From Glutamicibacter sp. JC586 (GTDB lineage: Bacteria; Actinomycetota; Actinomycetes; Actinomycetales; Micrococcaceae), in contig NZ_VHIN01000006.1 of assembly GCF_009805585.1 (NCBI RefSeq), forward strand, positions 1 through 63,499: 63,499 nt of DNA. Reading direction: 5' to 3'. The notes under the pieces are model-generated. The model had not been told where the DNA came from. It worked only from the letters and a program-made list of their open reading frames with translations, and searched no databases. Shown here piece after piece: positions 9,598-18,608 of this stretch (positions within the stretch are counted from its first letter, which is position 1; the number at the start of each line of letters is the position of its first letter). Made by a program: the position numbers and the translations under genes.

Positions 9598-10149
9598 CTA
9601 CTCGTAGATATGCGGAGCCAAGGTGCCCACGCAGTCTAGGTTGCGGTACTTTTCCGCGAAGTCTAGGCCGTAGCCCACAACAAATTCATTAGGAATGTCC
9701 ATGCCGACGTACTTCACATCGATCTCTACCTTGGCAGCCTCAGGCTTGCGCAGCAGGGTGCAGATTTCTACCGAGGCCGGGCCACGGGATTCAAGGTTGG
9801 ACTTCAGCCAGGACAGGGTCAGGCCGGAGTCGATGATGTCTTCAACAATCAACACGTGCTTGCCCATCAGATCCGAGTCCAGGTCCTTGAGGATGCGTAC
9901 CACGCCAGAGGACTGGGTTCCCGAACCGTAGGAGGACACTGCCATCCAATCCATGGTCAGGTGTGAGTTCAGAGCGCGAACCAGGTCAGCCATGATCATC
10001 ACAGCGCCCTTGAGCACACCCACGACGAGAATGTCGCGACCCTCGTAATCCTTGTCGATCTGCGCGGCGAGCTCGGCCACGCGTTCCTGAATTTCTTCCT
10101 TGGTGTACAGAACATGCGCCAGATCGGCTTTGACTGCAGTGGAATCCAC
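9598..10149 (-). CDS. hpt: Hypoxanthine phosphoribosyltransferase
   Basis: Purine salvage enzyme that makes IMP (and usually GMP) from the free base and PRPP. It has 183 residues with the PRPP-binding motif VEDIIDSGLT at 102-111 and the loop VLKGA at 45-49. The start is a GTG, supported by GGAGAA eight bases upstream. It is flanked by tilS upstream and ftsH downstream on the same strand, the conserved actinobacterial order. Confidence 0.96.
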   Translation of the reverse strand: MDSTAVKADLAHVLYTKEEIQERVAELAAQIDKDYEGRDILVVGVLKGAVMIMADLVRALNSHLTMDWMAVSSYGSGTQSSGVVRILKDLDSDLMGKHVLIVEDIIDSGLTLSWLKSNLESRGPASVEICTLLRKPEAAKVEIDVKYVGMDIPNEFVVGYGLDFAEKYRNLDCVGTLAPHIYE

Positions 10150-10198
10150 GAGGGTTCTCCTGATTCTAGAGGTGTGGTACTTACCTAGAGTGCCACAT

Positions 10199-11140
10199 TT
10201 AGTGAACTGTTGTTGAGCCGGTATTCGTGAAAACGATCACCGAACGCTGCCTAAAGGCACTGATTTTTCCGTCCAGTTGCACCGGACCAGCAGATTTGGA
10301 CTTCCCGACGCCGATTCCGGCCAGCGCGCAAAGGGCCTGTGTTCGCTCATGGCCCACATTTTTTGCGCCGGATTCGATGGCGGCTAGGCGTAACACTCGA
10401 GACGCTATCGCCACCGGTAGCTTGGCGAGTTCAAGAAGATTCAGTCCGTGCTCGTTCTTGGCTCGTTGTGCCCACAGATCCAACGCATCGGCATCGGCGG
10501 CAGCCAAGGAAGCTGTGCGAGCCAACGCTTCGGGTACATGCTCACCGAGTTCGGAATTCAAATAAGGCAAGATCCGATGCCTGATCAGGTTCCGGCGGTA
10601 CCTGGTATCTGCGTTACTCGGATCTTCCCAATACTGAATCCCGGCGTCGTGGCAGATCTTTTCGGTCTGTGCTCGGGTCAACTCAAGTAACGGTCGACGG
10701 TAGGGACCGCGAGCAGGTGGTATCCCAGCTAAAGAGCGTGTACCCGAACCTCGCAGCAGACCTAGAAGAACCTGCTCGGCTTGATCATCGCGGGTATGCG
10801 CCAAGAGCAAGGTTTCAGTTTGGTGGTGGGCTAGCGCCCATTCGAACTGTTCGTACCGTGCCGCACGAGCCGAAGCTTCATCCCCAGCGGTGGATACCTT
10901 GCGAATCACCACCGGATCCAGTCCGAGCCCGCGACACCGCTCGGCTGCCTCGTGAGCAACCTGCGCACTATTCGGTTGCAAACCATGATCCACAATCACC
11001 GCGCCAAAAGCTGAAGGCAAAGACGAAGCCACGATGGCTAGAGCCATCGAATCCGCGCCGCCGGAGACCCCAATCAGGGTCAGCCCCGGCCCGCTTTCCT
11101 GGGCAATAGCGTTGCGGGCGTCATGAAAAGCTTGGTTCAT
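10199..11140 (-). CDS. tilS: tRNA(Ile)-lysidine synthase
   Basis: Modifies C34 of the CAU-anticodon tRNA-Ile to lysidine, so that it reads AUA codons; essential in most bacteria. The N-type ATP pyrophosphatase motif SGGADS is at residues 26-31. The rest is the HUP-fold domain with TRDDQAEQ and the family's central RYRRNLIRHRILP segment. At 313 residues it is short, lacking the extended C-terminal domains of E. coli TilS, as is usual in actinobacteria. The start is the ATG ending at 11140, which overlaps the upstream metalloprotease stop by four bases (ATGA). Confidence 0.95.
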   Translation of the reverse strand: MNQAFHDARNAIAQESGPGLTLIGVSGGADSMALAIVASSLPSAFGAVIVDHGLQPNSAQVAHEAAERCRGLGLDPVVIRKVSTAGDEASARAARYEQFEWALAHHQTETLLLAHTRDDQAEQVLLGLLRGSGTRSLAGIPPARGPYRRPLLELTRAQTEKICHDAGIQYWEDPSNADTRYRRNLIRHRILPYLNSELGEHVPEALARTASLAAADADALDLWAQRAKNEHGLNLLELAKLPVAIASRVLRLAAIESGAKNVGHERTQALCALAGIGVGKSKSAGPVQLDGKISAFRQRSVIVFTNTGSTTVH

Positions 11141-12057
11141 CGGGTGCGAGCCAGCCAACGTTCTGGGTGGTCCAGTTCTTCGGCGTTGGGGAAGAGCTCG
11201 CGGGCAGTAAAGATCTCGTTGAATCCTTCGTAACCGATTTCATCAACAATGTGTCGCACAAACTTTGCTCCGCGCTTATATTGCAGAGCCTTTTCATCCA
11301 TGCCCAAGAGCTTGCCTAACAACGTGGCCCACACTGAACGATTCTCGCCTCGCGCCTCGAAACGACGACGGATGGTCTTGATGCTGCGGATGGAGGTGAC
11401 ATCGTTCATCACCACCATGGCGTGACCTTCAAGTACCGACATGATGCTAGTCAGCTCGCTGACCTCTGACTTCATTGATTTGAGTCGCTCACCAATTTGG
11501 CTGACAGAATTTTGACCATCCATGGGCTCAAAGGCCTGAGCAAGGATAGATTTCATCACTTCAGGAATCCACGGCGCTTGCTCAAACTGCAGTCGGTGCG
11601 TCTGCTCATGGGTAGCTATCCACAGATAAAAATCTCTGGCATTTAGATTCAGCTCGCCGCGGATCTGTGTAATGGTTGGAGCGTTGAGTAGCAAACGAGG
11701 GCCAACAAATGGGTCAAATTGGCCAAGTACGCGGGTACCCAAGACTGAGAGTACCGCCCCGAGCTCGGCACCTGCTACAGCTGGCACCACGGCCGGGACA
11801 TCCAACTCGGCAGGAAGCATCGCTGCGAAGTTTTGGCTTACCGCCTTAGCCCAACCGGCGCGGTCCACGACCAACGTCTGTGAAGGTGCGCTGGAGACAA
11901 GTTTGGAGATCTTCTCGGCTTCTACCAGTCCCTCACCCGCGGCAATCCGTAGTTCCTCAACGATGCGTGCGGCATCCTGTTTGATAATTTTGGGGCCGGC
12001 AGGCATCAGAGTTTTAGCGGCGCTGGCCGCAAGTTTCCAATCAACAAGTTGCTTCAT
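11137..12057 (-). CDS. DUF2342-type zinc-dependent metalloprotease
   Basis: A 306-residue member of the actinobacterial putative zinc metalloprotease family (DUF2342). It has the zincin motif HEQTH at residues 150-154, and FDPFV followed by NAPTI near 115-129 precede it. I use the ATG ending at 12057 (MKQLVDWK), preceded by a purine-rich GGAGCAGGA stretch, rather than the longer frame from 12093 that runs into dacB. The place between dacB and tilS is conserved from Mycobacterium to Arthrobacter. The substrate is unknown; no signal peptide is visible, so it should act in the cytoplasm. Confidence 0.83.
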   Translation of the reverse strand: MKQLVDWKLAASAAKTLMPAGPKIIKQDAARIVEELRIAAGEGLVEAEKISKLVSSAPSQTLVVDRAGWAKAVSQNFAAMLPAELDVPAVVPAVAGAELGAVLSVLGTRVLGQFDPFVGPRLLLNAPTITQIRGELNLNARDFYLWIATHEQTHRLQFEQAPWIPEVMKSILAQAFEPMDGQNSVSQIGERLKSMKSEVSELTSIMSVLEGHAMVVMNDVTSIRSIKTIRRRFEARGENRSVWATLLGKLLGMDEKALQYKRGAKFVRHIVDEIGYEGFNEIFTARELFPNAEELDHPERWLARTR

Positions 12058-12074
12058 GTGCTTTTCCTGCTCCT

Positions 12075-13439
12075 TCAGCTCTGGCAGCCACAACCGCGGA
12101 TAGCGGCGACGGCTGAGTCGATGGTCGGCTTATGAGGTGCGAGTGTTCCGTTGGATTGGTGGGCAAAAATTGAGAAGACGAGTAGTCGCCCGTCTTGGGT
12201 GGTAGTCATTCCGGTAAGTGTTGCGACCCCAGTCAATGAACCGGTCTTGGCATGAACCAATCCCAGCGTAGTGTCCTGTCCCAAACGTTGCATCAAGGTT
12301 CCGCTGTATCCGGCAACCGGCAACGAATACAACAGTTCGCGAAGTTCTGGTTTTGGGCTGGTTGCCGCGGCACGTAGTACTGCGGTCAACGTAGCTGGGG
12401 AAACCTTATTCCCTGCCGCGAGTCCACTAGTATCGAGCAGTTCGGCACCTTCGGCGCCATGTTCCGCTGCAACGTCGGCTACTGCTTGGCCGTTTTGCGC
12501 TGGTTCGATTCCGCGCTTGATCGCGACTAGACGACCCATGCTTTCGGCAATGTAGTTATCCGAGACCAAGAGCATGTGCTTAATAATCTGTCGCAGTGGA
12601 GCTGACTTCACTTCAGCAATCTGTTCACCACCGTCGTGCGTTCCGCGACCGCCCTCGTTAACTTTGATCGATGCGCCAAGAGCTTTGGCAAAAACTTTGC
12701 GCACTTGTTCTGCGGCATCTGACTGATACGGCGTATCGGTACTAAAACCTGCGCGCCCGGCGTAATGCGCAATCGGGTACACCTGCGCAATGTTGTTAGA
12801 GGTGAACAACGACTTATCCCACGCCGAATTATTGTGGGCATCGCCGAACAGAGAGTCGTCAAGCCACAGTGAGACTTCACTGATCCCACGGGATTTGAGT
12901 TCTTTTGCAGTCTGTTCTGCCAGAGTTGCTAATCCGGCGTAACCCTTGGCTTGGCTTGGGTCAGATTTGCCGTCACCCAGAAGAACATCTCCCCCGCCTC
13001 GTAAGACGAGAGTATTGCCGTCTAGGAATACGGAAGTAGATAGCTGGCTGTCGCCGCCCAAGGTGTCTAGCGCGGCCAGTGCAGTCATGACCTTCAGGCT
13101 GGAAGCCGGTGCGCCCTTGGCATCAGCGTTTCGGTCATAAAGAACTTTTTGGCTGGCAACGTCAACGACTTGCGCATTGAACTTAGTACCGTCTGACTTG
13201 TCGGCCAGGATCTTATCTAGTTGTGCGGTGAGCGCTGCAGGATCTGGTTCAGGGGCGTTTGAATCAAGGTCCGAGACGGTCACCGGCTCTTGCTCAGCGC
13301 TTTGAGCACTCGCTGGCGTATAAAACGCTTCGGGTTCTCCAGTAAAAAATCGAGGGGCCAAAACCATGGCCACAACCATGACAATTACGGCCAGCACGGC
13401 CACCCCCAGCGTAATCGCGCGTCGGGCGGCAGTGTTCAT
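12075..13439 (-). CDS. dacB: D-alanyl-D-alanine carboxypeptidase / endopeptidase (PBP4 type)
   Basis: A class C low-molecular-mass penicillin-binding protein that trims peptidoglycan stem peptides outside the membrane. The 454 residues begin with a membrane anchor or uncleaved signal at 8-28. They then show the serine active site S113-S-L-K116, the SDN triad in LVSDNYIAE and the KTG motif in HAKTGSLTG. A disordered, acidic linker covers about 40-70. It is divergent from ppa and is the first gene of the dacB-metalloprotease-tilS-hpt-ftsH-fol run. Confidence 0.93.
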   Translation of the reverse strand: MNTAARRAITLGVAVLAVIVMVVAMVLAPRFFTGEPEAFYTPASAQSAEQEPVTVSDLDSNAPEPDPAALTAQLDKILADKSDGTKFNAQVVDVASQKVLYDRNADAKGAPASSLKVMTALAALDTLGGDSQLSTSVFLDGNTLVLRGGGDVLLGDGKSDPSQAKGYAGLATLAEQTAKELKSRGISEVSLWLDDSLFGDAHNNSAWDKSLFTSNNIAQVYPIAHYAGRAGFSTDTPYQSDAAEQVRKVFAKALGASIKVNEGGRGTHDGGEQIAEVKSAPLRQIIKHMLLVSDNYIAESMGRLVAIKRGIEPAQNGQAVADVAAEHGAEGAELLDTSGLAAGNKVSPATLTAVLRAAATSPKPELRELLYSLPVAGYSGTLMQRLGQDTTLGLVHAKTGSLTGVATLTGMTTTQDGRLLVFSIFAHQSNGTLAPHKPTIDSAVAAIRGCGCQS

Positions 13440-13536
13440 ATGGTTACATTCCTCTCGAAGTTTTATCGAAGGTGCCCTTCGGGGCGATACCCTTATATTC
13501 GGATAACCCTAAGACTAGTTTAGGAGCGTGCTTTTC

Positions 13537-14016
13537 ATGAGCCATGACGTGACCATCGAGATCCCTACCGGATCACGCGTCAAGTACGAGATCGACCACG
13601 AGACCCACCGCCTGCGTTTGGATCGCGTGCTGTTCACCTCGATGCAGTACCCAACCCACTACGGCTACTTCGACGATACTCTGGGCGAAGATGGCGATCC
13701 TCTGGACGCCATGGTCTTCATCCCAGGCGTAGACCTGATCCCAGGTGTTGTTGTTGAAGCTCGCCCAATTGGCGTCTTCAACATGACCGACGATGGCGGC
13801 GGAGATGCCAAGTTGCTGTGTGTTCCTACCGACAAGCGCTTTGACCACATCAAGGAGCTTGAGGACATCGACGAATGGTTGATCAAGGAGATCGAGCACT
13901 TCTTCACCCGCTACAAGGACCTAGAACCAGGCAAGTGGGTTAAGGCTGAGGGCTGGGAAGGCCGCGAGGCTGCCGAGGCCGAGCTGGCTCGCTCCATCGA
14001 GCGTTTCAAGGCCTAG
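13537..14016 (+). CDS. ppa: Inorganic pyrophosphatase
   Basis: Family I soluble pyrophosphatase, which hydrolyses the pyrophosphate released by biosynthesis. The 159-residue protein begins MSHDVTIEIPTGS and has the metal-binding signature EDGDPLD at 51-57 and the YPTHYGY strand at 38-44. The ATG at 13537 is preferred over an in-frame GTG at 13528, because AGGAG at 13522-13526 sits ten bases before the ATG and only one base before the GTG. It is divergent from dacB, with a likely -10 element TATATT at 13494-13499, and ends in a strong terminator. Confidence 0.96.
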   Translation: MSHDVTIEIPTGSRVKYEIDHETHRLRLDRVLFTSMQYPTHYGYFDDTLGEDGDPLDAMVFIPGVDLIPGVVVEARPIGVFNMTDDGGGDAKLLCVPTDKRFDHIKELEDIDEWLIKEIEHFFTRYKDLEPGKWVKAEGWEGREAAEAELARSIERFKA

Positions 14017-14030
14017 TCTCCAAGACTTGA

Positions 14031-14080
14031 GCTGACAATGGCGGTGACCCCCCTGCGGGTCACCGCCATTGTCAGCTTTC
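14031..14080 (+). terminator. Rho-independent terminator after ppa
   Basis: A perfect 20-bp stem (14031-14050 pairing with 14057-14076) around a six-base loop, followed by TTTC. It stands 15 bases past the ppa stop. As an almost symmetric hairpin it may also stop the converging rmuC transcript. Confidence 0.85.
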
Positions 14081-14142
14081 GGGGTCTTCCTGGAAGACCC
14101 GGACTTCCCACGCATTGAGCATGACCGGCGCAAGAACCGTTT

Positions 14143-15351
14143 CTAGGCTTCGGGAAGCAATCCGCTCAGGACATCTTCTTGGGGCGTGACTTCCAAGGTC
14201 TGGACATCCTTGAGCCTGCGTTCCACGGCCCGCGTGCGCGTACCGGCATCACGAACTGTGTTCTGCGCGGTGGCCAGTTGCTTGCCCAGCTTGTCCCAGA
14301 CGTCCCCGTATTTGCGGAATTCTTCCTTGGCAGCGGAGAGCACCTGCCATACTTCGCTGCTGCGCTTCTCGATGGCCAGGGTGCGGAAGCCCATCTGCAG
14401 CGAGTTGAGCAGACTCATCAGGGTTGTTGGACCGGTGACGAGCACCCGATGCTCTGTTTGCAGTTTGCTGGCCAGGCCGGGGCTGCGCACGACTTCGGCG
14501 AAGAGCCCTTCGGTGGGCAGGTACATGATCGCGAAATCGGTGCTGTAGGGCGGGGCGATATATTTGCTGGAGATCAGTTTGGCCTGCTCGATAATCGCGC
14601 GGTCCAGGGCCTTGGCCGCTGCGTCAATGGCAGCCTTTTCCCCGGATTCCTGGGCATCGAGCAGGCGCTCATAATCTTCTTGCGGGAGCTTGGAGTCGAT
14701 AGGCAGGTAGATGGTGCCGGCCTCGCGTCCGGGCAAGATCACCGCGAATTCCACCACTTCGCGGCTTCCCGGAACGACTACAACATTCTGCTCGTATTGA
14801 TCAGCGGTGAGGATGTCTTCCAACTGGCGCGAGAGCTGCACTTCGCCCCAGGAGCCGCGGCTTTTCACATTGGTAAGCACGCGCTTGAGCCCGCCGACAT
14901 CCTGGGCCAGCGATTGCATTTCTCCCAATCCCTGCTGGACCATTTCCAGGCGCTTGCTGACCAACTCGAATGATTCGCCCAAGCGCTTCTCGAGGGTTCC
15001 CTGCAACTTCTCGTCCACGGTTTCGCGCATCTTTTCCAGCTTTGCTTCATTGCCCGCGCGCAGCTTTTCCATTTCCTGCTGCAGCAGATGCTGGATCTGG
15101 ATGTGCCGGTTGGCATTGGATTCGCTCATGGCGCTGAGCTTCGCATCAATCTCGGAGCGCACTTCTCCCATGCCCTGGCGCAGTTCATTGCGCTGGGTTC
15201 CCAGCTCCTGCCGAAGCTCTGAATTGGCGGACCGCACCGACTCCCGGATCTGGCCAGCATCATTGCCCTGGGTGCGTCGAATCAGCAGCAAAGCAATACA
15301 TGCCGTTGCGAGAATATTGAGGATGACGAGGATTAAAACCGCGATAACCAT
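14143..15351 (-). CDS. rmuC: DNA recombination protein RmuC
   Basis: RmuC-family protein, which limits recombination at inverted repeats and carries a PD-(D/E)xK nuclease-like core. Of 402 residues, the first 25 form a membrane anchor. About residues 30-150 are a charged coiled coil with KLSAMSES and EKMRETVDEKL stretches. The core follows, with SRGSWGEVQL near 165, LPIDSKLPQEDY near 220 and IMYLPTEGLFAEV near 280. The ATG ending at 15351 follows GGATAGG; a GTG six bases earlier is the only rival. It is convergent with ppa and divergent from pcp. Confidence 0.93.
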   Translation of the reverse strand: MVIAVLILVILNILATACIALLLIRRTQGNDAGQIRESVRSANSELRQELGTQRNELRQGMGEVRSEIDAKLSAMSESNANRHIQIQHLLQQEMEKLRAGNEAKLEKMRETVDEKLQGTLEKRLGESFELVSKRLEMVQQGLGEMQSLAQDVGGLKRVLTNVKSRGSWGEVQLSRQLEDILTADQYEQNVVVVPGSREVVEFAVILPGREAGTIYLPIDSKLPQEDYERLLDAQESGEKAAIDAAAKALDRAIIEQAKLISSKYIAPPYSTDFAIMYLPTEGLFAEVVRSPGLASKLQTEHRVLVTGPTTLMSLLNSLQMGFRTLAIEKRSSEVWQVLSAAKEEFRKYGDVWDKLGKQLATAQNTVRDAGTRTRAVERRLKDVQTLEVTPQEDVLSGLLPEA

Positions 15352-15434
15352 GAGCACCTATCCAGTGGCTTTCAATTGGACCTATACCCAAGCTCTATCA
15401 ACACGCACCGACAGTTTAGGGACATAATGGGCTC

Positions 15435-16073
15435 ATGCATCTTTTGGTGACCGGCTTCGAGCCTTTCGGCAACGACCAGTTCAACGCGAGTGGCGAGGCC
15501 GTGCGGCTGGTTCCCGACAAAGCCGATGGCCATCAAATCACCAAGGCGATCTTGCCGGTATCCTTCCAGCGCTCTGGCGAAGTTCTGGCAGCTTTGCTGC
15601 AGGATCACCAGCCCGATGCTTTGATCTGCGTCGGAGAGGCTGGCGGGCGAGATGAAATCAGCCTGGAAGTCCAAGGCGCCAACGTGGACGATGCCCGCAT
15701 CCCTGATAATGATGGCGCCCAGCCGGTGAAACAGAGCATCGTTCGTGGCGGCGAAGACTACCGCCCCGCGACCTTGGATCCAGAAATGATCCTCCGGGCA
15801 TTGCATCAGGCGGGCCACGGCGCTTACCTATCCGAAGACGCGGGCAAATTTGTTTGCAACCGCATCGCATACCTCGCCTATGGGCAGAAAGTACCGGCGC
15901 TGTTCATCCATGTTCCCGCGCTTCGACCTGCCGGCCAGAAGGCCACGGTGGGCGCCGAGACGGACAACCGTGAAGCTGCGCTTAAGGCGCAGCCTCGGAC
16001 TGGCTGCACTCTCCCCGAGCTTGCCGAAGCACTGACCGTGGTCCTAGCGTCCCTTGCCGACCAAACGAAATAG
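15435..16073 (+). CDS. pcp: Pyroglutamyl-peptidase I
   Basis: Cysteine peptidase (family C15) that removes N-terminal pyroglutamate from peptides in the cytoplasm. Length of 212 is typical. The catalytic triad is visible: Glu78 at the end of GEAGGRDEISLE, Cys141 in KFVCNRIAY and His159 in LFIHVP. VTGFEPFG at 5-12 and DARIPDN at 86-92 are further signatures. Two small membrane-protein frames follow within 230 bases on the same strand. Confidence 0.95.
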   Translation: MHLLVTGFEPFGNDQFNASGEAVRLVPDKADGHQITKAILPVSFQRSGEVLAALLQDHQPDALICVGEAGGRDEISLEVQGANVDDARIPDNDGAQPVKQSIVRGGEDYRPATLDPEMILRALHQAGHGAYLSEDAGKFVCNRIAYLAYGQKVPALFIHVPALRPAGQKATVGAETDNREAALKAQPRTGCTLPELAEALTVVLASLADQTK

Positions 16074-16082
16074 ACTACTGAC

Positions 16083-16289
16083 ATGGACAACGCTCTTGCT
16101 CTAGACCCCTTTGAAGTATCCGTACTGCTTCTTTGGGCCACCGGGGTCATCTACGTGTGCTGGCGCTACGTCCAGTGCCGTTCGGCGTACATGCTGATCG
16201 TACTGGTGGGGACTTTATGCATTCCAGGGCTTGGCATTTGCTACGCTGCCGGCCAGGCAATTCGGAAATTCACCAACCGCGAAAGCTAG
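16083..16289 (+). CDS. Small two-helix membrane protein
   Basis: A 68-residue frame starting nine bases after pcp. It holds two hydrophobic helices (about 10-27 and 35-57) and a short basic tail ending RKFTNRES. The pattern fits many small actinobacterial membrane proteins; I recognise no family. Close spacing suggests co-transcription with pcp. Function unknown. Confidence 0.55.
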   Translation: MDNALALDPFEVSVLLLWATGVIYVCWRYVQCRSAYMLIVLVGTLCIPGLGICYAAGQAIRKFTNRES

Positions 16290-16298
16290 GTCTAAAGA

Positions 16299-16412
16299 AT
16301 GAATAAACCTGAAACTCGCTGGCTCGTACTATTCTCAGTCATCATCGGTGTCTTGTTTGTTGGCACCTTCGCACTTATCACCTCTGGGGCATTGGCCGCT
16401 TGGTTGGATTAG
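16299..16412 (+). CDS. Tiny single-helix membrane peptide (37 aa)
   Basis: A 37-codon frame beginning ATG nine bases after the 68-residue membrane protein. It reads MNKPETRWLVLFSV at the start, followed by one hydrophobic helix to about residue 33 and the end AAWLD. A purine-rich TCTAAAGA lies just upstream. Its N-terminal positive charge, single helix and tight spacing make it a plausible expressed small protein. No homologue is known to me, and it could be chance. Confidence 0.4.
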   Translation: MNKPETRWLVLFSVIIGVLFVGTFALITSGALAAWLD

Positions 16413-16452
16413 TCCACGGATTGCCCCATCACGTCCAAGGATCAGTTCAATC

Positions 16453-17853
16453 TCACGCAGCCACCTTGTGCCACGCCTCGGCAATAGCCGGAAGCGCCTG
16501 TTCAAGATCGGCTCGGTCCTGGGCAAATGGCAAACGCAGATAATGCTCCAAGCCGTGGCCTTCCACGGCGAAGGTGGATCCCGGCGCCAGCAACACTGAT
16601 TTGAGCTGTCGAGCCAGCGCGCTGGAACGTGGCTGCGGCAGTTGGCACCACAGGCTCAGGCCGCCTGCAGGCTTATTGGGCTTCCATTCCGGCAGCAACC
16701 GCTGCAGTTCAGCGATCATCCAGTCTCGGTTGTCCCGCAATCCCTCCCGGGCACTCTGTGCGAGGCTAGCGCCTGCATTCAGCAGGTTGGCCAGCACCAA
16801 TTGCTCCAGCACGGGCGCCCCGAGATCCATGCTCATGCGCGAGCGGGCGATGGCACCCGAGAGATGCCGTGGCGTTCGAATCCAGCCAAGGCGCAATCCG
16901 CCCCAGTGCGATTTGCTGGCACTGCCCACGGTGACCAGGTTCTTGGAAAAGGCCGCCATCGGCAAAACGTCCGGCTCAGTATCAAGCCACAGCTCGGCGC
17001 AGGTTTCATCGATGATGCCGACGGTTCCCGCCCGGTCCAGTTCTGCCGCCCAGCGTTCTCGCCTTGCGTCATCCAGCAAGGTTCCCACGGGGTTGTGGAA
17101 GTCGGGCAGGCACAGCATCACTGTCGGGGACACCGTGTGAAGAGCCGAGGCGATCTGCTCCATATCGGAACCGTCCGGACCGATGGGCACCGCTGCGGTG
17201 CGAGCGCCATGCGCCTTGAGCGCAAGCAAGGAATTGGGGTAGGTCGGGGATTCAGCCAGCACGCTCTGCCCGCGACCCATGACCGCGCGTCCTGCGGCTG
17301 CCACCGAGGATAGCGCACCTGAGGTGACAATGATCTGATCCGGACCGGTGGGAAGACCCTTGCGCGTGTAGTAATCGGCGAGGGCCAGCCTTAACGGCTC
17401 GAGGCCCAACGGGTAGTAGCCCATTGTGGCCGCATAACGCGGAAGCTGCTCCAACGCGACTTGGAATTCTCCGAGCATTCCGGTCGGGGCATTGGGCGCC
17501 GCGCAGGTCAGATCTAGCGCGGTGCTTCCAGGCATTGGCCCGAAACCGCCGAGCGGCAGTGGCTCTGCTCCGCCGGCAACCGGCCCTCCGGGAATCTGGG
17601 CGACTGTTCCCGAGCCTTGGCGGGAACTGGCGTAGCCGCTATCGCGAAGTTCTGCGTAGGCACGTGAAATGGTGGTGCGGCTCAGCCCCAGTCGAGCCAC
17701 GACTTCGCGTTCGCTGGGCAGTACCGAGCCGTGCAGGATGCGGCCATTGGCTATGAGCGAGCGCAGCGTTTCAAAAAGCCATCGGTATGCAGGTTGAGAA
17801 GTGTCGACTGCCCCGAGCATTCCGGCGAGCGCAGCACCTGTGACGCGGCCCAT
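16453..17853 (-). CDS. MocR-type GntR/aminotransferase regulator (YczR-like)
   Basis: A 466-residue transcription factor: winged helix-turn-helix at residues 20-85 (LPSEREVVARLGLSRTTISR) joined to a fold-type I aminotransferase domain. The PLP lysine is K314 in GSASKSHWGG, and the NPVG turn near 254 is present. MocR proteins use PLP or an amino compound as effector rather than as a true transaminase. It diverges from yczE across a 61-bp gap, and this pairing is known for the YczR subgroup, so control of yczE and itself is likely. Confidence 0.9.
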   Translation of the reverse strand: MGRVTGAALAGMLGAVDTSQPAYRWLFETLRSLIANGRILHGSVLPSEREVVARLGLSRTTISRAYAELRDSGYASSRQGSGTVAQIPGGPVAGGAEPLPLGGFGPMPGSTALDLTCAAPNAPTGMLGEFQVALEQLPRYAATMGYYPLGLEPLRLALADYYTRKGLPTGPDQIIVTSGALSSVAAAGRAVMGRGQSVLAESPTYPNSLLALKAHGARTAAVPIGPDGSDMEQIASALHTVSPTVMLCLPDFHNPVGTLLDDARRERWAAELDRAGTVGIIDETCAELWLDTEPDVLPMAAFSKNLVTVGSASKSHWGGLRLGWIRTPRHLSGAIARSRMSMDLGAPVLEQLVLANLLNAGASLAQSAREGLRDNRDWMIAELQRLLPEWKPNKPAGGLSLWCQLPQPRSSALARQLKSVLLAPGSTFAVEGHGLEHYLRLPFAQDRADLEQALPAIAEAWHKVAA

Positions 17854-17868
17854 AAGTCCACCTCTTCA

Positions 17869-17897
17869 AAATTGGCTATTTTTTACGTGGCCAATTT
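17869..17897. promoter_or_regulatory. Candidate MocR operator between the regulator and yczE
   Basis: Two inverted half-sites, AAATTGGC (17869-17876) and GCCAATTT (17890-17897), are spaced 21 bases start to start, two helical turns. They fill most of the 61-bp gap. The arrangement suits a dimeric wHTH regulator binding one face of the DNA. Confidence 0.55.
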
Positions 17898-17914
17898 ACC
17901 GGATTATTTTATTC

Positions 17915-18550
17915 ATGACCATCACTAATCTGACTCCGCGCCAACAGCTCGCCAGCGGGCGGTTGCCTTTGCGATTCTTCAACCTCTTTGCCGGCCTGTC
18001 ACTCTACGCATTGGCGATGGCCATGATCATTCGAGCGCAGCTGGGCGTGGATCCATGGGATGTATTGCACCTAGGCATCGCCAACCATGTGCCCTTGTCG
18101 TTGGGCACCATCATCATCTTTGTTGGCGCGTTGGTCTTGCTCGCCTGGATCCCGTTACGCCAATGGCCGGGGCTGGGCACCATCGCCAACACACTGTACC
18201 TGGGTGTCGCACTCGATTTCTTTCTGCTCTTCCTGCCCGAAATCAACGGTCTGAGCTGGCAGATCCTCACCCTCGTGGTCGCAATCCTCATCAACGGCTT
18301 GGGTGGAGCCCTCTACATCGGAAGCCATTTCGGCCCCGGCCCGCGCGATGGCCTAATGACCGGACTGCACCTGCGTACTGGGCTTTCGTTGCGGCTGATC
18401 CGCACCGCTCTGGAACTCTCGGTACTGGGCATCGGCTGGCTGCTCGGCGGCCCGGTGGGTCTGGGTACGGTGGCCTATGCTGTACTCATCGGACCGGCGA
18501 CGCAGCTCTTTGTTGCGCGAACCAGTGTGCGCTTGCCACAAGAGCGCTAA
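17915..18550 (+). CDS. yczE: YczE-like membrane protein
   Basis: A 211-residue integral membrane protein of the YczE/YitT group, with about five to six helices (near 20-42, 53-72, 78-95, 102-126 and 170-200) and the family segments RAQLGVDPWDVLH near 40-52 and GPGPRDGLM near 142-150. I start it at the ATG at 17915, because the longer frame enters the divergent regulator. No Shine-Dalgarno is visible and the AT-rich stretch just upstream suggests a short or absent leader. Transport or sensing of an amino compound is suspected for the family but not shown. Confidence 0.82.
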   Translation: MTITNLTPRQQLASGRLPLRFFNLFAGLSLYALAMAMIIRAQLGVDPWDVLHLGIANHVPLSLGTIIIFVGALVLLAWIPLRQWPGLGTIANTLYLGVALDFFLLFLPEINGLSWQILTLVVAILINGLGGALYIGSHFGPGPRDGLMTGLHLRTGLSLRLIRTALELSVLGIGWLLGGPVGLGTVAYAVLIGPATQLFVARTSVRLPQER

Positions 18551-18608
18551 GGTCAACGTGTCGCGTTGAACTCGCGACAAACCCGCCTACACAGGCAATA
18601 CTGGAAAC

